Of a stretch of DNA of 64,000 nucleotides, positions 52,581-61,744 are shown one piece after another. The translations under genes and the position numbers were made by a program. The notes beneath the pieces are model-generated. The model saw nothing but the letters and a program-made list of their open reading frames with translations, had not been told where the DNA came from and searched no databases. Each line of letters begins with the position of its first letter. Position 1 is the first letter of the stretch. Origin of the DNA: UBA1930 sp943368475 (GTDB taxonomy: Bacteria > Bacteroidota > Bacteroidia > Chitinophagales > Chitinophagaceae); NCBI GenBank assembly GCA_943368475.1, contig CALRLF020000011.1, forward strand, positions 9,369 to 73,368. The letters are read 5' to 3'.

Positions 52581-54698
52581 CTACACTACTTTCTTCCATT
52601 TTAATCTGATACTGTTAATCGCTAAAACCACATCACTCAATCCCATAAACAATGCACCCAGTGTTGGACTTAAAAAGCCAGCAGCAGCAACAGGTATTGC
52701 AACTACATTATACGCAAATGCCCAAAATAAGTTTTCTTTAATGGTAATGTAAGTATGCTTACCCAAGCCTAGGGCCAATGGTAAATTTTTCAAACCATGA
52801 TTCATTAATACCACTTGTGCACTTTGCATGGCTATTTGGCTGGCATCGCTTAAAGAAATGCCTACAGTTGCTTTTGCCAATGCTGGGCCATCGTTAATGC
52901 CATCACCCACCATTGCTGTTGGTTGTTGTGCTGTTAAGTCAGCAATATAATTTAGTTTTTGCTCAGGGGTTTGTTCAGCCATTACTTCATCCAAACCTAG
53001 TTGTTGTTTTACCTGCTCACATTTTTCCTGCTTATCGCCACTTAATAAAATAGTTTTAATGCTATGTTTTTTTAATTGCTGAATTACATTGATTGCTTCA
53101 GGACGTAATTCATCTGCCACATCAATCCAGCCAATTAAAGCACCATTTTTAAGTATGTATACATTGTGGTTGATTTCATTGGTTAAATGAGCAGCAATTC
53201 TAATAGAACCAGCAAAGTATTCATTACCTTCTTTGTCGGTAGCTTTCATACCCAAACCCTTTTCTTCTTCAATCTTAGCCCAACGAATATCATTTTTTGT
53301 TTTCCATGCTGTTGCAATACAATTGCCAATTGGGTGATTGGAATATTTTTCTAATGAAAATACAATGCGTTTAAACTCCTCTTCTTCAATTTGAAATTTG
53401 TAATCAGAAATCTGAAATTTACCTGTAGTCAATGTTCCTGTTTTATCAAACACAACCTGTTTAATTGATTTAAAAATTTCTAAGCTCTTGGCATTTTTAA
53501 ATAAGATGCCATTTTTTGCACCACGACCTAATCCCACTGCCACAGCAGCAGGCGTTGCCAATCCCATTGCACATGGGCAACTGATTACCAAAACGGCAAT
53601 ACTGCGTAAAAGACTATCGCCAAAACTTTTATCAATAAAAAAATAGTTAACAATTAGTGTAACAACTGCAATACTTACTACTGCTGGAACAAATATGGCA
53701 CTGATTTTATCTGCCAGTAATTGTACAGGAGGTTTTTCAGTTTCAGCGTTTTTAATCAACTTAAGAATATTGGCTAAAACTGTATCTTCTCCTACAGCTG
53801 TAATTTGTGCTTTTACGGTTCCGCTTTCTACAATACTTCCACCAATTAATTTGTCTTTTAAAGTTTTTCTTACCAGAATACTTTCACCTGTAATGATGGC
53901 TTCATTAACATCAGCTTCACCCCAAAGAATTTTACTATCCATGGGTACATGTTCTCCATTTTTAATGAGTATCAAATCTCCAACATGTAAGTCTTTACTT
54001 TCTACAGGAAAAATTTGCTCTTGATGTTGGTCATCAAAAGCAATCATATTGGCCATTGATTTTTGGGTAACAGCTAATTTTTTTAATGCTGCTTGTGTTT
54101 GTTCAACACTTTTGTCTTCCATATAATTGCCTAAGAAAACAAGCGTAATGGTGGTGGCTGCAGTTTCAAAAAATAAATAGTCTTGTGCTTTGCCAATCAG
54201 CAAACCATATAAGCTGTAAACCAATGCTGCTGTACTTCCTAGGGCAATTAAAACATTCATATTAGGAATGCCTTTTAGTAAACTTCGTATGGCACTACGT
54301 CCAAAAAAATCCATGCCAACCAAATACACAGGTATTGTTAAACCCAATTGCACCAAAGGATTCATTAGAAAATGAATGTGCACAAATGGAATTATATGTA
54401 GCATTAATGGGGCTGTAAAAATGAAGCAAAACCAAAAACGTTGTAAATGGCTTATAAAAGGAAAAATTCCATAATAGGTTACTTTATGATTACCTTCTTT
54501 TTTTACTTGGTAACCTAATTTGCCAATGCCTTTTTCTATTTCTTCATTGCTGATGGTTTCAATTTTATCAAAGCTAACATCGCCACCAATAAAGTTTACT
54601 TTTACATTTTGCAATCCCTTTTCATTCAGGTATTTATCTATTGTAAGGGCACAGTTGGTACAACTCATGCCTGTTACTTTCATCTCCACTTTTTCCAT
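52581..54698 (-). CDS. copA: Copper-transporting P-type ATPase
   Basis: A 705-residue P1B ATPase that pumps Cu(I), or a similar metal, out of the cytoplasm. One N-terminal heavy-metal domain with Cys13 and Cys16 (GMSCTNCALT), membrane motif SCPCAMG, phosphorylation site DKTGTLTTGK, and GDGINDGPALAKA. SCPC is the Cu(I) signature. After TLTTG a short stretch KFQISDYKFQI resembles a repeat-derived insertion that also occurs in the ABC protein at 60142. No metal regulator is adjacent. Confidence 0.94.
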   Translation of the reverse strand: MEKVEMKVTGMSCTNCALTIDKYLNEKGLQNVKVNFIGGDVSFDKIETISNEEIEKGIGKLGYQVKKEGNHKVTYYGIFPFISHLQRFWFCFIFTAPLMLHIIPFVHIHFLMNPLVQLGLTIPVYLVGMDFFGRSAIRSLLKGIPNMNVLIALGSTAALVYSLYGLLIGKAQDYLFFETAATTITLVFLGNYMEDKSVEQTQAALKKLAVTQKSMANMIAFDDQHQEQIFPVESKDLHVGDLILIKNGEHVPMDSKILWGEADVNEAIITGESILVRKTLKDKLIGGSIVESGTVKAQITAVGEDTVLANILKLIKNAETEKPPVQLLADKISAIFVPAVVSIAVVTLIVNYFFIDKSFGDSLLRSIAVLVISCPCAMGLATPAAVAVGLGRGAKNGILFKNAKSLEIFKSIKQVVFDKTGTLTTGKFQISDYKFQIEEEEFKRIVFSLEKYSNHPIGNCIATAWKTKNDIRWAKIEEEKGLGMKATDKEGNEYFAGSIRIAAHLTNEINHNVYILKNGALIGWIDVADELRPEAINVIQQLKKHSIKTILLSGDKQEKCEQVKQQLGLDEVMAEQTPEQKLNYIADLTAQQPTAMVGDGINDGPALAKATVGISLSDASQIAMQSAQVVLMNHGLKNLPLALGLGKHTYITIKENLFWAFAYNVVAIPVAAAGFLSPTLGALFMGLSDVVLAINSIRLKWKKVV

Positions 54699-54715
54699 AA
54701 AATAAAATTACCCTG

Positions 54716-54723
54716 CAAATCTA
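54716..54723 (-). promoter_or_regulatory. Possible -7 element for copA
   Basis: TAGATTTG on the minus strand, 18 bases before the start codon; no good -33 element. Confidence 0.3.
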
Positions 54724-54826
54724 CTTATTTACTATTCAGTCTTGTTTCGTAGGATGGAATTAAATGGATATAAAAAAGAGCTGCAAATTGCTTTGCAACT
54801 CTTGTGTCATATATAAAACTAGAAAA

Positions 54827-57244
54827 CTATTCTTTAATAAATTTTGCAGTACTCATTTTTTCTCTTCCGGCAACCTTAACAATAAAATTGCCTGTTGCAT
54901 AAGATGAAATATTTAATGGAATATTGTTTTTTCCTATTACCGCATTCAGTTGTTTGTTATATACTATTAAACCATCGTTGCTATATACTTGTACCTGAAC
55001 GATTTCATTTGCATTGGCTGTATAATTAATATTTATTTGATCTCTTGCAGGATTAGGTGTTACTGCAATACTTTTTTGACTGATATTAGCCACACCACCA
55101 TTTGGAGCATTGTTTATAGCTGTTGGTGTAAATCCATAAATTGAAGTAAAACCAGAGAGGTAAACTTTATTTTCAATAAACGAAAATGTATATGGAGTTA
55201 AACCAGCAGTTTCGTTAATACTTCCAGCTATTTTGATAACATTATAATCTGCACCTGGAGTAATATTATTTGTTGTTGTAGTAGGCATATATACTATTTT
55301 GTAATTGCCATTGCTAGGTGTTTGATAAGCAGCAACAATGTATTTGTCATTTTCATGTTGTGTATCTAAACCAATTGCTTTAAATAATCCATCCGTTACA
55401 ATTTTATACATGATTTCTATTGTTGCATTGGCATTTGTATAGTCATTTACTCTATAAATAGTATTGCTGCAATAAAAAAATAATGTATGGTTGCTTACTT
55501 CTATTTGTCTAATATCATTGATTGCGGTAGTATTAAATTTTAAATCTTGCGGGGTGCCAATAATTTCTCCAACAGCGTTGACTATAAATAGTTTTGAAGT
55601 AGCTTGATTGGGTGCTTCCCTTTTATTGCCTATTAAAATGATATTATTGTTTGTTTGGTCAATGCCTATTGCTCCAAATGTATAATCTTGAAATAGGGCA
55701 GCATTATACACATTTTTAAATTGGTTAGTTGCAGGGTTAATAATTGCAATCGTAATTTCTGAATTATAAAATGGAGGATTATTTCTAGCTCTATCTCCTG
55801 CTGCAACATATAAGTGTAATGCGTTTATTTTTTTTATAGCATTTACAGTAATCATACCAGGTAAGTTATTGCTGCTATTAATGGGGTTATGCAATTGATA
55901 TTTGATTAATGGGTTGGCATTATTTGAATAAGGAGCTGGACTATTTATGTTATTAAAAATATTCCATTCATTAGCAGAATTATATTCTTGAATTGTGCCG
56001 TTTGCATAGCTGCCAATTAATACTTTGGAATTGTCGAAATTGGTTTCTGTGCTATAAACACTTTGCATTTTGTTGCCTCCCAAAACTGTGATTATTGGAT
56101 TGTTTTGAGTAGTTAATGATGCAGCAATAGAGTATCTCTGTCCATGTACAAACAACTCGGCCCTTTGATTTTGGGTGTTGTAATATGGAGTCATTGCTCC
56201 AGTGGGTCGTGCAACTTTTTGAACTTTTTCGTTTAAATCTACATAGTCAATTATACTTCCAATTTGATAAAATATACGACTGTTAGCTTCATCCCAAATT
56301 GTGGTTATTGTGTTTTTAATATTGTTGAATGACCAAATAAGATCAGTTCTTTTTCTTATGCTAAGATTTGGCCCTTCATTATCTATTACAGTTCCGTTGT
56401 GTAATTTCCAATAATAGGCTGTTCCATTGCTACATGATAATCTTGCATAAACATAATCACCTGCATATGTTTCAATTTCGTAGGCTTTTGTAGCATCCAA
56501 AAGAGTACCATTATAGTATAAAGAAATAGTTTTTTTAATTTTTGTAACCCTATCTATTGCATATAAAATATGGTCGTCTGCTTCACAACGCACATAGGTG
56601 TATTTGTTATCTGCTCCCATTTGTTTTGCCCTTATTCTAATGCTATCAATTGGGGTATTATCTTTTTCTGAAATCGTATAGTCATAATCATATCTAAAAG
56701 TATAAGCACCAATATTGCTGCCACTAGTTTTATTAATAATTCCATACAATGCTAAGTCTGTTCCTAAACTCAATGTAGTTATACTCGGAATACCATCAAA
56801 ATTGTAGGGTTTGCCTAAATCTATTGCAAGTAATTGTTTATAATCAATTTTAACTAAATGACCGCCTTGTTGTGTTGCTACATAAATATTTCCATCTGCA
56901 CCATGTGTCCAAGTAAATGGGGTTCCAATTGGTTCAGTAACTAGGTTTCCTTGTAGATCCTTTATTTCAATGATTTTTACTTTTTTTGTAAGCAAACTAA
57001 CTACCAATATCTTAAAACAATGAGCCGGTAGAGTATTGTTGGAAACGTTAAGATCCCCTTTGTCGATTAGAATTGTTGCAAAATCGCCAATTGACTCTGG
57101 AGAAGCAATAACACAACCTTCTAATTCATAAACATTAGCCATTTTTAATGGTTTACCAAAATCGAGGATTTGGTTGTCTTGGGCTGAAGTGGTTTTTCCT
57201 AATAGGAAAATTAATAAAACCACTAATTGGATTTGTTTTTTCAT
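54827..57244 (-). CDS. Large secreted protein with type IX sorting domain
   Basis: An 805-residue exported protein. A signal peptide (about 1-22, LLIFLLGKTTSAQ) is followed by a long beta-rich body with repeating short hydrophobic strands, possibly a propeller (DGNIYVATQQGGHLVKIDYKQL, GIDQTNNNIILIGNK, NDIRQIEVSNHTLFFYCSNTIYRV). The last 75 residues are a type A sorting domain (AVTPNPARDQININYTANAN ... YATGNFIVKVAGREKMSTAKFIKE). The start is the ATG at 57244; the frame is open upstream to 57280, but that adds MPIYFYIVKLKP ahead of the signal peptide. Function not recognised. Confidence 0.87.
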   Translation of the reverse strand: MKKQIQLVVLLIFLLGKTTSAQDNQILDFGKPLKMANVYELEGCVIASPESIGDFATILIDKGDLNVSNNTLPAHCFKILVVSLLTKKVKIIEIKDLQGNLVTEPIGTPFTWTHGADGNIYVATQQGGHLVKIDYKQLLAIDLGKPYNFDGIPSITTLSLGTDLALYGIINKTSGSNIGAYTFRYDYDYTISEKDNTPIDSIRIRAKQMGADNKYTYVRCEADDHILYAIDRVTKIKKTISLYYNGTLLDATKAYEIETYAGDYVYARLSCSNGTAYYWKLHNGTVIDNEGPNLSIRKRTDLIWSFNNIKNTITTIWDEANSRIFYQIGSIIDYVDLNEKVQKVARPTGAMTPYYNTQNQRAELFVHGQRYSIAASLTTQNNPIITVLGGNKMQSVYSTETNFDNSKVLIGSYANGTIQEYNSANEWNIFNNINSPAPYSNNANPLIKYQLHNPINSSNNLPGMITVNAIKKINALHLYVAAGDRARNNPPFYNSEITIAIINPATNQFKNVYNAALFQDYTFGAIGIDQTNNNIILIGNKREAPNQATSKLFIVNAVGEIIGTPQDLKFNTTAINDIRQIEVSNHTLFFYCSNTIYRVNDYTNANATIEIMYKIVTDGLFKAIGLDTQHENDKYIVAAYQTPSNGNYKIVYMPTTTTNNITPGADYNVIKIAGSINETAGLTPYTFSFIENKVYLSGFTSIYGFTPTAINNAPNGGVANISQKSIAVTPNPARDQININYTANANEIVQVQVYSNDGLIVYNKQLNAVIGKNNIPLNISSYATGNFIVKVAGREKMSTAKFIKE

Positions 57245-57280
57245 AGGTTTTAATTTGACGATATAAAAGTAGATTGGCAA

Positions 57281-57686
57281 ATTGAATTATACAAGTGTTT
57301 GAATTATTCATACCCTATTCGGGCATACTAAAATCTTTTTAAATTTTTATCCCAATAAAATCAAAAACCAAGAATGTATTCAGAAATTAAAAAATAATCT
57401 TTTGCTTATTTTGATATAAATAATTGTTATTCAAATACTTATATTTTAAAATTAAGTAGTTTCAGTGCATATGATTGTTTAATAAATATAGCTTCCCAAT
57501 TATTCAAATAAGTAATAGTAGTTAAAAAGGACAAAGTAATATCCTTTTGAGGTATTCTAATGTTCTCAAGAATATTAAAGATGTTAGCGATTAAATGAAT
57601 AGATTAACTTTTGGAAAGAAATAGCCAAAGAAATTTAGCTTTATTTGTTTATTATCTGATTTTTGTTATCATAATCGTAATTCATC
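57281..57686. other. AT-rich non-coding gap
   Basis: A 406-base stretch between two divergent genes, dense in A and T. I find no gene, hairpin terminator or clear TAnnTTTG promoter; it probably carries the promoters of both neighbours. Confidence 0.5.
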
Positions 57687-58127
57687 ATGTCCGATTTTTT
57701 TTATACGCTTAAACATATCAATCAAGTAGCAGCAGCTTTTTGGAAGTCGAATAAAGCTAAAAAAGTTTGGGCATTTCATGCACCCATGGGAGCAGGAAAA
57801 ACTACTTTTATTCATGCATTATGCAGTGAAATATTAAATGTTGAAAGTAATATCAGTAGTCCAACTTTTGCAATAATAAATGAATATAATAGTCAAGTAG
57901 CAGGTACAATTTTACATATGGATTGGTATAGAATTAAAGATGAAGAAGAGGCTATAAGTACTGGTATTGAAGATGCTTTGTATAGTGGTAACTTATGTTT
58001 GGTAGAATGGCCCGAAAAAGCAGCCAGTTTATTACCCAACGATACTTTGCATATTTTCATTGAAGCTGTGGATGCAAACACTAGACGTATTTACGTTCCT
58101 GAACTTGAGTTTGAAGCTGCTGAATAA
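57687..58127 (+). CDS. tsaE: tRNA threonylcarbamoyladenosine biosynthesis ATPase
   Basis: A 146-residue P-loop ATPase needed with TsaB, TsaC and TsaD for the t6A37 modification of tRNAs reading ANN codons. It shows Walker A APMGAGKTTFIHALC (about 32-46), SPTFAIINEY, HMDWYRIKDEEEA, and LVEWPEKAASLLP, which are the TsaE family marks. Length is typical. It lies 90 bases before ald in the same direction. Confidence 0.93.
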   Translation: MSDFFYTLKHINQVAAAFWKSNKAKKVWAFHAPMGAGKTTFIHALCSEILNVESNISSPTFAIINEYNSQVAGTILHMDWYRIKDEEEAISTGIEDALYSGNLCLVEWPEKAASLLPNDTLHIFIEAVDANTRRIYVPELEFEAAE

Positions 58128-58217
58128 AGAATTGCAAAAATTATAAACTCAAGTAAGCTTAAAACCCAAATGCATTGTTTAACTTTAATTTCGAACATTC
58201 AACTTTAAAATTCCTCC

Positions 58218-59432
58218 ATGGCTACTTCTAAACCAGTTATTTCTACTTCTTTCAGTTACGAAACTTTGGAAGAAACCTTAGATATTAAACCACAAGGTGC
58301 AAAATTAGAAATAGGTATTCCAAAGGAAATTGCTTTTCAAGAAAACCGAATTGCACTAACTCCCGATGCTGTTGGAGTTTTAGTAAGTAATGGTCATAAT
58401 GTTGTTGTAGAACACAATGCAGGCGAAGGCAGCCATTATAAAGACAAAGATTACAGTGAAGCTGGTGCAAGCATTGTATATAATAGGGAAGATGTTTATA
58501 AAGCACCCATATTGGTAAAAAGTGCTCCTGTGGTAGAAGAAGATTTACCCTTGTTACAATTGAATCAAACCATAATTTCTCCTATTCATTATTCAGCTTT
58601 AAAAAGTTCGATCATTCAAAAAATGATGGAACGAAAGATAACCGGACTCAGTTTCGAAAATTTAAAAGATGATAGTGGTACTTATCCAATTGTACGCAGC
58701 ATGAGTGAAATTGCTGGTGGTGCATTAATGTTAATAGCAGGGCAATATTTAAGCAGTTTTAATAAAGGCAAAGGTGTTTTGTTAGGTAGTATTAGTGGTA
58801 TTCCACCAACAAAAGTAGTGGTGGTTGGTGCAGGAATTGTTGGCGAAGTTGCTACACGTAATGCACTGGCATTGGGTGCAAGTGTAAAAGTTTTTGATAA
58901 CAATGTGTATCGTTTAAAACAGTTACAAAATAATTTAGGTCAGCGTGTGTGGACGAGTGTTTTAGAACCTAAAATTTTAGCCAAACAATTAAAAACTTGT
59001 GAAGTAGCCATTGGTGCATTAAGCAACGAATATGGCAGAGCTCCAGTTGTAGTAACAGAACAAATGGTAGCTGCCATGCGTCCAGGTAGTATTATTATTG
59101 ATGTGGCAATAGATCGTGGTGGATGTTTTGAAACCAGTGAATTAACCAGCCACGAAAACCCTGTTTTCTTAAAGCATGATGTGATACATTATTGTGTACC
59201 CAATATTCCTAGTGGGTTTGCACGTACAGCAAGCCAGGCAATTAGCAATGTGTTGATGCCATTGCTCATTCAAATAAGTGACGAAGGTGGTATGGACGAA
59301 ATTGTTTGGCACAACTTAAATATGAGAGAAGGTATTTATTTGTTTAAAGGAGCTTTAACCGATTTTTATATCAGCCAAAAATTTGATTTAAAGTTTACCG
59401 ATTTAAGTTTGTTGATTGCAAGTAGAAGGTAA
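58218..59432 (+). CDS. ald: Alanine dehydrogenase
   Basis: An NAD-dependent enzyme that interconverts alanine with pyruvate and ammonia. The 404-residue protein of the alanine dehydrogenase/transhydrogenase family has IGIPKEIAFQENRIALTPDAV (about 33-53, with Lys and Arg of the substrate site), the Rossmann motif VVVVGAGIVGEVATRNALALGA, and PSGFARTASQAISN. A transhydrogenase alpha subunit is an alternative because the families are related, but there is no beta subunit here, and the length fits alanine dehydrogenase. Confidence 0.85.
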   Translation: MATSKPVISTSFSYETLEETLDIKPQGAKLEIGIPKEIAFQENRIALTPDAVGVLVSNGHNVVVEHNAGEGSHYKDKDYSEAGASIVYNREDVYKAPILVKSAPVVEEDLPLLQLNQTIISPIHYSALKSSIIQKMMERKITGLSFENLKDDSGTYPIVRSMSEIAGGALMLIAGQYLSSFNKGKGVLLGSISGIPPTKVVVVGAGIVGEVATRNALALGASVKVFDNNVYRLKQLQNNLGQRVWTSVLEPKILAKQLKTCEVAIGALSNEYGRAPVVVTEQMVAAMRPGSIIIDVAIDRGGCFETSELTSHENPVFLKHDVIHYCVPNIPSGFARTASQAISNVLMPLLIQISDEGGMDEIVWHNLNMREGIYLFKGALTDFYISQKFDLKFTDLSLLIASRR

Positions 59433-59462
59433 TTTCTTCTTTGAAATACATAATTTTATTAG

Positions 59463-60041
59463 ATGGAAACAGCAATTGAAAAAAGAAAATATACTTATGC
59501 TGAATACCTTCAATTGGAGAAGGAAACCAACATACGCCATGAATTTTGGAATGGTGAGGTATTTGCAATGGCTGGTGGTAGTAGAAATCATAATAAAATT
59601 GGTTCGAACATCAATAATTACATTGGTAGTATATTTAATCCTAAAGGATGTGAGGTATTTTTTAATGATGTTAAACTACAGCTTCAAGAGGGAAATTATT
59701 ATGTTTACCCTGATGTGATTTTAACTTGTGATAAAGACGATAATGACCCATATTTAATTAAGCAACCATCTTTAATTGTAGAGGTGCTTTCCAAATCTAC
59801 TGAAGCATACGATCGTTCAGAAAAACTTGCTCAATATCGTAAAATTAAATCTTTACGTTATTATTTAATGGTTGCACAAACTACAACAAGTGTAGAAGTG
59901 TATGGAAGAACCAGTGAAGGTTCGGTATTTACGTATGAGGTTTATGAAACCATGGATGCCATTATAAAACTACCTGTATTAGACTTTGAAATGCCTATGA
60001 GTGAAGTGTATAAGTATATTGAGTTTGCAACAGAGGGTTAA
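59463..60041 (+). CDS. Uma2 family endonuclease-like protein (DUF820)
   Basis: A 192-residue protein of the Uma2/DUF820 group, with a PD-(D/E)XK nuclease fold. It shows YAEYLQLEKETNIRHEFWNGEVFAMAGGSRNHNKI (about 13-48), the active-site order YVYPDVILTCDKDD and PSLIVEVLSKSTEAYDRSEKLAQYRKI, then YYLMVAQ. The family is very common in cyanobacteria and spread in Bacteroidota, often near mobile DNA, with unknown role. A GCGTCGCAC repeat follows 29 bases after its stop. Confidence 0.88.
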   Translation: METAIEKRKYTYAEYLQLEKETNIRHEFWNGEVFAMAGGSRNHNKIGSNINNYIGSIFNPKGCEVFFNDVKLQLQEGNYYVYPDVILTCDKDDNDPYLIKQPSLIVEVLSKSTEAYDRSEKLAQYRKIKSLRYYLMVAQTTTSVEVYGRTSEGSVFTYEVYETMDAIIKLPVLDFEMPMSEVYKYIEFATEG

Positions 60042-60070
60042 ACCACTTCTCATTTTAATGATTTTTTTGT

Positions 60071-60122
60071 AACCAACTGTAGTATTTCAATTTAACTGTA
60101 GTAGCGTCGCACCCTTCAGCTG
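60071..60122 (+). repeat. Dispersed repeat with GCGTCGCACCCTTC core, left of the ABC gene
   Basis: AACCAACTGTAGTATTTCAA, TTTAACTGTAGTAGCG, TCGCACCCTTCAGCTG; inverted relative to 60776-60826 and a close match to 8251-8294. Confidence 0.7.
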
Positions 60123-60141
60123 TAGAAGTTTATTCAGCAAC

Positions 60142-60759
60142 TTATTTCCAATCCATAATATTTAATCTTTCTTTACAAAAATCCATTTCATTCTCATCGT
60201 TGCTGCTTACAATAACCAATTTATTACTGCAATAATTTTCTATTAGTTGGTGATATAATGTATAACCCACTTTATCGAGGTTGGTACAAGGCTCATCGAG
60301 TAAAACAATTGGCGTATTGGAGAAAATTGCCTGAGCCAATTTTATTCTTTGTTTCATGCCACTTGAGTAATAGCGTATTTGTTTGGTAGCAGCTTTTTCT
60401 AAATTAATAATGCCAATAATTTCTGCTATAGGTAACATTAATGGTTTAAAGGTGGAATGAAACTGCAAAAATTCGGTTGCTGTCATTTCTTCTATTACTT
60501 CTAAATAAGGGGCTGCCATAGAAATATGACTGTAAATATCTTCTGTAGAAATTTGTAATTGTGAATTAGTAATTTGAAATTTTATAGACCCTTCACTTGG
60601 ATTTGTGCTGCCTGCAATTACTTGTAATAAAGTACTTTTTCCGCTACCGTTTGCACCTGTAATGGCATATGCATTACCCGATTGAAAAGTATAATTGAGT
60701 TTACGAAATATCCAATCTCGATTAAAGCGTTTACCAGCTTGTTCTAATTGTATTTCCAT
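60142..60759 (-). CDS. ABC transporter ATP-binding protein
   Basis: A 205-residue single ABC ATPase, small and with features of the CcmA/YhbG-like subgroup. Walker A GANGSGKSTLLQVIAG (about 35-50), signature YYSSGMKQRIKLAQAIF, Walker B PIVLLDEPCTNLD. No membrane subunit is adjacent, so its partner is elsewhere. Between residues about 60 and 73 there is a KFQITNSQLQI stretch like the one in CopA, probably a repeat-derived insertion. The start ATG at 60759 is chosen over an upstream TTG. Confidence 0.88.
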   Translation of the reverse strand: MEIQLEQAGKRFNRDWIFRKLNYTFQSGNAYAITGANGSGKSTLLQVIAGSTNPSEGSIKFQITNSQLQISTEDIYSHISMAAPYLEVIEEMTATEFLQFHSTFKPLMLPIAEIIGIINLEKAATKQIRYYSSGMKQRIKLAQAIFSNTPIVLLDEPCTNLDKVGYTLYHQLIENYCSNKLVIVSSNDENEMDFCKERLNIMDWK

Positions 60760-60775
60760 GCACACCAAAGATATG

Positions 60776-60826
60776 CAGTTGAAGGGTGCGACGCAACTGG
60801 TGCAAAATAGTAGTACAAAAGTTGGT
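60776..60826 (-). repeat. Dispersed repeat with GCGTCGCACCCTTC core, right of the ABC gene
   Basis: CAGTTGAAGGGTGCGACGC, GTAGTACAAAAGTTGG; the inverse of 60071-60122, so the ABC gene lies between inverted copies. Confidence 0.7.
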
Positions 60827-60843
60827 TCAATAATTCAAAAAAG

Positions 60844-60866
60844 AAAAGCCCCGAAATGGGGCTTTT
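60844..60866 (-). terminator. Intrinsic terminator of the lpxC-fabZ/lpxA operon
   Basis: A perfect 9-bp stem AAAAGCCCC/GGGGCTTTT just past the lpxA stop, followed on the minus strand by CTTTTTT. Confidence 0.85.
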
Positions 60867-60872
60867 AAAGCT

Positions 60873-61670
60873 TTAATCTTCGTCGTTGGCTCCTTTGGTA
60901 AAACGTTTAATAATACCACGGCCACTATCACGTATAAAAGTTACAATATCGTCACGTTCGTCACTTGCACTAATTTCTTCTTCAATAAAATCTACTGCTT
61001 GTGAAGTGTTTAAACCTTTGTTGTAAATAACTCGATAAATATCTAAAATATGGTTGATTTTATCTATGCTAAACCCCCTGCGTTTTAAACCAACGCTGTT
61101 TACACCACCATAACTCAATGGATTACGAACAGCTTTAATAAATGGAGGTACATCTTTACTTACCAAACTACCACCAGCAATAAACGTGTGCTGACCAATA
61201 TTTACAAACTGATGTACTGCACTTACACCACCAATAATGGCATAATCGCCAACAGTAACATGTCCTGCAACTTGCACGCTATTGCTTAAAATGCAATTAC
61301 TGCCAATGATACAATCATGTGCAATATGGCTATAGGCCATAATTAAACAGTTACTGCCTACCACAGTTTTTCCACGGTCTTCGGTACCACGATTTACTGT
61401 TACAAATTCACGAATGGTAGTATTATCACCTATTTCAACAGTACTTTTTTCACCACCAAATTTTAAATCTTGTGGAATGGCACCAATTACTGCACCAGGA
61501 AAAATTCGGCAATTTTTGCCAATTCTGGTACCATCCATAATGGTAACGTTACTGCCAATCCAAGTGCCTTCTCCAATTTTTACATCACCATGTATAACGG
61601 TAAATGGATCTATTTTAACATTGGAAGCAACCTTGGCGTTAGGGTCTATGTAGGTAAAGGGATGTGTCAT
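60873..61670 (-). CDS. lpxA: Acyl-ACP-UDP-N-acetylglucosamine O-acyltransferase
   Basis: Transfers a 3-hydroxyacyl chain to UDP-GlcNAc, the first step of lipid A synthesis. The 265-residue left-handed beta-helix protein has many hexapeptide repeats (VKIDPFTVIHGDVKIGEGTWIGSNVTIMDG), the catalytic region YSHIAHDCIIGSNCI with His near 122-125, and the C-terminal NPLSYGGVNSVGLKRRGFS typical of LpxA. It lies 74 bases after lpxC-fabZ and is probably cotranscribed. Confidence 0.95.
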   Translation of the reverse strand: MTHPFTYIDPNAKVASNVKIDPFTVIHGDVKIGEGTWIGSNVTIMDGTRIGKNCRIFPGAVIGAIPQDLKFGGEKSTVEIGDNTTIREFVTVNRGTEDRGKTVVGSNCLIMAYSHIAHDCIIGSNCILSNSVQVAGHVTVGDYAIIGGVSAVHQFVNIGQHTFIAGGSLVSKDVPPFIKAVRNPLSYGGVNSVGLKRRGFSIDKINHILDIYRVIYNKGLNTSQAVDFIEEEISASDERDDIVTFIRDSGRGIIKRFTKGANDED

Positions 61671-61744
61671 TATTCAGTAACTGTAAAATAAATGTACGGA
61701 TTTAGACGGTATTTTAAGTGTTTTCGCTGCATGTTAAGCAGTTC

